Assembly (NCBI GenBank): GCA_964428185.1
Contig: CAYRXH010000111.1
Coordinates: forward strand, 1 to 7,110
Source: CAYMAZ01 sp964428185
GTDB lineage: Bacteria; Bacteroidota; Bacteroidia; Bacteroidales; DTU049
DNA: 7,110 nt
Direction of reading: 5' to 3'
Shown: positions 4,251 to 7,110 of the stretch, piece by piece
Position numbering within the stretch: position 1 is the first letter of the stretch
How the letters are laid out: each line of letters begins with the position of its first letter
The notes under the pieces: model-generated
What the model was told of the DNA's origin: nothing
The model's input: only the letters and a program-made list of their open reading frames with translations
The model's database searches: none
Made by a program: the position numbers and the translations under genes

Positions 4251-7085
4251 TTATAAAAGAATGATTTTGCGGGTTTGAATTTCAATGTCACCAGTCACTT
4301 TGACAATATATATTCCGGCTTCTATAGCAATTTTATTCCATCCTGCCTCAGCAATTTCTGACAGAATGGTTCTTCCCTGAATATCAAAGATTTCAATGAG
4401 TGCACCCTGAATGGTGTTGATATAAATGTTCTGATCATAGCCGTAAATTGTACTGCTGAATTCAGTGGCATACTGTTCGTTAATACTTGTAGTATTGATA
4501 AAATGTAGAATGAACCTGTCACTGTTTTCAACGAAATTACTGCTAAAACTATATGGATTGATGACAAGGTTGTTCATTGTGCCAAGGACAAGGTCCTCAA
4601 GCCAAACTTCGTATAAAGGATCAAATTCCTCAAAGTTTCCTGTTATTGTCAGTTCCTGATAATTCTTTCTCAGGGATGAATAGAGGGGAACTGACAGACC
4701 TCCAAACAATTCAGGCAAACTGTTAATAACAAGATTCACAGAAGCTTCCATAGTCCATATTTGAGGAACAGCAGTATCTGAACTCATCATTTTCTCACTG
4801 TCCCAGGAATTGTATCCAAGTCCGGCATTTTCATTAAATAATAAGATTGTTTCATCAGAAATTGTATCTCTGTTGATAACAAGCCTGAGAATATTGCTTT
4901 CGGATTTTGTTTTCAGGGGATTTGAACTGTTGTGACTGATCATCGTTTCATCAAAACCAACCGATCCTGTAAGGCCGTCAGTAGGAACTTTAACCCAGAC
5001 TGCCTGCATTGGGGGGATATATGCAGTCACAGCACCTTTCTGATTATTGTTTGTGCCTATATCAGAAACTGAATTATAGGTGTCGAAAACCATCACATCA
5101 GCCAAATTTGCAGTACGGTACCAGATGGTACTGAGAACATTCGAAGTATCAGCCAGTCTCCAGTCAAGATGACAGGGGAAGGGGTTTGCAACCAGATGAT
5201 ATCCTCGTTTTTCATGTGTAGTTCCAGTACGGGTAAGATTTGTATTTGAAAAAGTTCCGAAATTATATTTCCCACCTGTAAAGGTAACAGTTTGAGTGCT
5301 GCCCAGACGAACTACATACCCCTCCATGGGGTTCAGTGTGGTAGTATTATTAAGGATCTGAGTATAAGAGCACGTAGTTTCTGCATAACTCCAGAGTTTG
5401 TTTTGACCGCCACCTGCATCAAAAACACCACTTTTTGAAGAAGCAGTAGGACTTCCAAGATACCACATCCTTCCGTTGGGAGTTGCTCCACCTGCTCCGG
5501 TTAAATATTGCTGCATATTGAAATTGCCGCTGCCGGTCATACTTACTGGTAAAAGACTGGCAGTTCCTGTTGAATCCGACATCAGTGTGAATGTGCCGTC
5601 AACATGAAGATTGTCAGCAATCGTAACCGCTTTTTTCGGAGCTATCTTCGCATGTCCGCCTGTTTCAACTGTGAAAGTTCTGCAGGAAAGTAAACTTTTA
5701 CTAAAGGTAACCCCGCCTGAGTTTCTGACAGTAACAGAAGTTACAACAGTATTGCTGTCGGGTATTTCAGGACCACTAGAAATCGCAGTTGCATAGGTGT
5801 CGTAAATCACTTTGGCAGTGAGACCATAGCCTGGTGTGGCACTGACCGCTCCACCGGTAACATAAATGGTTGAACTGTTGGCTACTGTAATATTGTTTGT
5901 TGAATTATTCAGAGTTCCTGCTTTCAGATAGACGCTATTCAGTCCTGTGGTTCTTAGTGTTTTTGCATTATTAAGTGATATTCCGTTTGTATTGTCAATA
6001 ATCAGATGTTGTGGTCCGCCGGTTTGGGGGAATTCAAAATCGGAAGTGGTTTGAGATGTTGTTCCTTTATATTCAAGGGTGCTGTTATCCATATATGTTG
6101 CTGCAGCAGTGCCCATGGTGGCAGTTCCCTGCATACTGAGAAGTGAATACACATTTGCTCTGGATGTTGAGGGTAGAGATTTGATACCGCTCCCAGACAG
6201 AATCAGATTGTTATATTCTATAGTCAGTATTTCATTTGCATCCATTGCAGCACAGTTAATTGTCTGATTTCCGGATCGGTTATATATAACTGTAGCGTCA
6301 GTCCCATTAAGACTTAGTATAAAAGAAGCCCCGTTATTATTTTGTGTTCCCCATCCACCATGTTTGAGGAAATTTGAATTTGTAGTCCAGGGACTGGAAT
6401 GATTTAAAATGAGTGTGCCAGTTTGAGGGTCATTATCCATGAGGAAATACACAAAAGACATTGAAGCTGCAGGAAGGTTAGCAAAAACGACACTTCCGTA
6501 CAAGGTGACAGTGCCTTCATTCAAAAAGAATCCGGGATTGTTGAACCTCTGACCCTGTTGATTCCCGTAAAATGAAATATTGCCACCAATATTTAAATCA
6601 GCAAGATTTGTATTTACAATTGTAGTTCTGATTGTCCCCTGAGCTGGTGTAATGGAAGACCCGATATTCAGATTTCCGGCACAAATGATAGCACCTGCAC
6701 CTGACAAGTCTGCATGAGAATCCTGATTGGAAATTGAATTAAGAGTAATTGAACCTGTTGTTAGGGTACATGAACTCTGAACCACAAGACCGGCCCATGC
6801 ACCGGTAAATGTGATACTATTGCATTGAGCATCTGCAGTAACGGTTATTGTATGACCATTGGCAATCTGAACAAAGTCAGTTGATGCAGGTACAATACCT
6901 CCCACCCATGTGGATCCTGAGTTCCAGTTTCCTGATGTGGCACTCACAATTGTAGTTTGAGCATCTGAATTTTGAATATTTACCAAAGAGGTCAGAAATA
7001 TGAATATTATAACTGACAGACCTGAATAAAAAAACCTGTTCACGAAGCCGGTGAGTCGTGAACAATTCGTAGAATTGTATTTCAT
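4251..7085 (-). CDS. Large secreted repeat protein with T9SS C-terminal sorting domain
   Basis: This 944-residue protein begins with a long signal peptide (hydrophobic core about 21-37, likely cut after SDA at 42). It continues with the motif SGNWNSGSTWVGGIVP (51-66) and IANGHTITV (74-82), a common opening of Bacteroidota surface proteins. Residues ~90-520 are Ser/Thr/Asn/Gly-rich with short alternating hydrophobic strands, suggesting a beta-helix or beta-sandwich array. A second region at ~525-725 (MWYLGSPTAS, GYHLVANPFPCHLDW, IPPMQAVWVKV) is typical of large exported proteins of the phylum. The last ~68 residues (EIFDIQGRTI, then GIYIVKV and a basic end, RKIILL) form a type IX sorting domain that directs export across the outer membrane and usually surface attachment. 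The usual YPNP at its start is replaced by IYGYDQNIYI. No enzyme motif is visible; an adhesin or matrix role is possible but unproved. It converges on the cassette and is probably functionally separate. Confidence 0.88.
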   Translation of the reverse strand: MKYNSTNCSRLTGFVNRFFYSGLSVIIFIFLTSLVNIQNSDAQTTIVSATSGNWNSGSTWVGGIVPASTDFVQIANGHTITVTADAQCNSITFTGAWAGLVVQSSCTLTTGSITLNSISNQDSHADLSGAGAIICAGNLNIGSSITPAQGTIRTTIVNTNLADLNIGGNISFYGNQQGQRFNNPGFFLNEGTVTLYGSVVFANLPAASMSFVYFLMDNDPQTGTLILNHSSPWTTNSNFLKHGGWGTQNNNGASFILSLNGTDATVIYNRSGNQTINCAAMDANEILTIEYNNLILSGSGIKSLPSTSRANVYSLLSMQGTATMGTAAATYMDNSTLEYKGTTSQTTSDFEFPQTGGPQHLIIDNTNGISLNNAKTLRTTGLNSVYLKAGTLNNSTNNITVANSSTIYVTGGAVSATPGYGLTAKVIYDTYATAISSGPEIPDSNTVVTSVTVRNSGGVTFSKSLLSCRTFTVETGGHAKIAPKKAVTIADNLHVDGTFTLMSDSTGTASLLPVSMTGSGNFNMQQYLTGAGGATPNGRMWYLGSPTASSKSGVFDAGGGQNKLWSYAETTCSYTQILNNTTTLNPMEGYVVRLGSTQTVTFTGGKYNFGTFSNTNLTRTGTTHEKRGYHLVANPFPCHLDWRLADTSNVLSTIWYRTANLADVMVFDTYNSVSDIGTNNNQKGAVTAYIPPMQAVWVKVPTDGLTGSVGFDETMISHNSSNPLKTKSESNILRLVINRDTISDETILLFNENAGLGYNSWDSEKMMSSDTAVPQIWTMEASVNLVINSLPELFGGLSVPLYSSLRKNYQELTITGNFEEFDPLYEVWLEDLVLGTMNNLVINPYSFSSNFVENSDRFILHFINTTSINEQYATEFSSTIYGYDQNIYINTIQGALIEIFDIQGRTILSEIAEAGWNKIAIEAGIYIVKVTGDIEIQTRKIILL
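7037..7064 (-). repeat. Perfect 9-bp inverted repeat in the signal-peptide codons
   Basis: TGTTCACGA (7037-7045) and TCGTGAACA (7056-7064) are perfect inverted copies around a 10-base loop. In the mRNA of the T9SS protein gene this forms a stable stem starting about 21 bases after the start codon, in an otherwise AT-rich setting. It could slow translation initiation or be an operator; chance is not excluded. Confidence 0.45.
7063..7077 (-). repeat. Small inverted repeat next to the start codon of the T9SS gene
   Basis: CAATTC (7063-7068) and GAATTG (7072-7077) are perfect inverted copies with a 3-base loop, lying 8 bases inside the coding region and abutting the larger repeat. Together they give two tandem potential hairpins in the first 50 coding bases. 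Confidence 0.35.
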
Positions 7086-7110
7086 AATTCTTACATTATT
7101 ATTTTACAAA
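7086..7110 (-). promoter_or_regulatory. Partial 5' region of the T9SS protein gene
   Basis: Only 25 bases upstream of the start are present. On the minus strand they begin TTTGTAAAATAATAATG. The TTTG at the window edge could be the end of a TAnnTTTG promoter element whose first half lies outside, at a plausible distance from the ATG; this cannot be confirmed here. No Shine-Dalgarno sequence is evident. Confidence 0.2.

Noticed and set aside
4322..7065. Short ORFs on both strands within the T9SS protein gene
   Set aside because: They are shadows of a continuous 944-codon frame with signal peptide and sorting domain.
1..7110. CRISPR arrays, tRNA/rRNA genes, insertion sequences, attachment sites
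   Set aside because: No regularly spaced direct repeats, cloverleaf-like segments, transposase frames or terminal repeats were seen by eye.

Overview
The window looks like a low-GC chromosomal segment of a Bacteroidota species. Three things point there. The large secreted protein at the right ends in a type IX secretion (Por) sorting domain. The pqqD-like gene has an upstream element that fits the Bacteroidota promoter consensus (TTG / TAnnTTTG). The genes lack clear Shine-Dalgarno sequences. Genus cannot be told from the sequence alone.

The left 4.2 kb is a compact cassette of the kind seen around ribosomally made, modified peptides (RiPPs). Two genes run leftward: a 96-aa PqqD-like peptide carrier (863-573) and, overlapping its stop codon, an HPr-kinase-like P-loop protein (576 to beyond the left edge). 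Three genes run rightward from the same short divergent control region: an S24/S26 signal-peptidase-like protease with a likely Ser/His active site (910-1362), a PF14907-type nucleotidyltransferase (1377-2390) and an ABC exporter with fused membrane and ATPase domains but no C39 leader peptidase (2380-4074). Tight spacing and overlaps suggest each arm is one transcription unit.

Between the exporter and the next gene, on the minus strand, lies a 44-codon ORF (4220-4086) that is easily missed. Its product has a basic N-terminus with a YxxPxI motif like the leader motif that PqqD-type recognition domains bind in lasso-peptide precursors. It also has a Cys/Thr/Ser middle and a very acidic Pro/Gly-containing tail. 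I propose it as the peptide substrate of the cassette: PqqD would bind the leader, the kinase-like protein and nucleotidyltransferase might modify the peptide, the S26 protease might cut it and the ABC protein might export it. Kinase plus nucleotidyltransferase recalls the tailoring pair of pseudomycoidin-type lasso peptides. However, no lasso cyclase, lasso protease or radical SAM enzyme is visible, so the class is open; the missing enzymes may lie left of position 1.

The right 2.8 kb (7085-4251, minus strand) is one gene for a 944-aa secreted, repeat-rich, probably cell-surface protein with a signal peptide and a T9SS sorting tail. It is probably not part of the peptide cassette, although the small ORF lies only 30 bases downstream of it on the same strand. 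Two adjacent inverted repeats sit at its 5' coding end.
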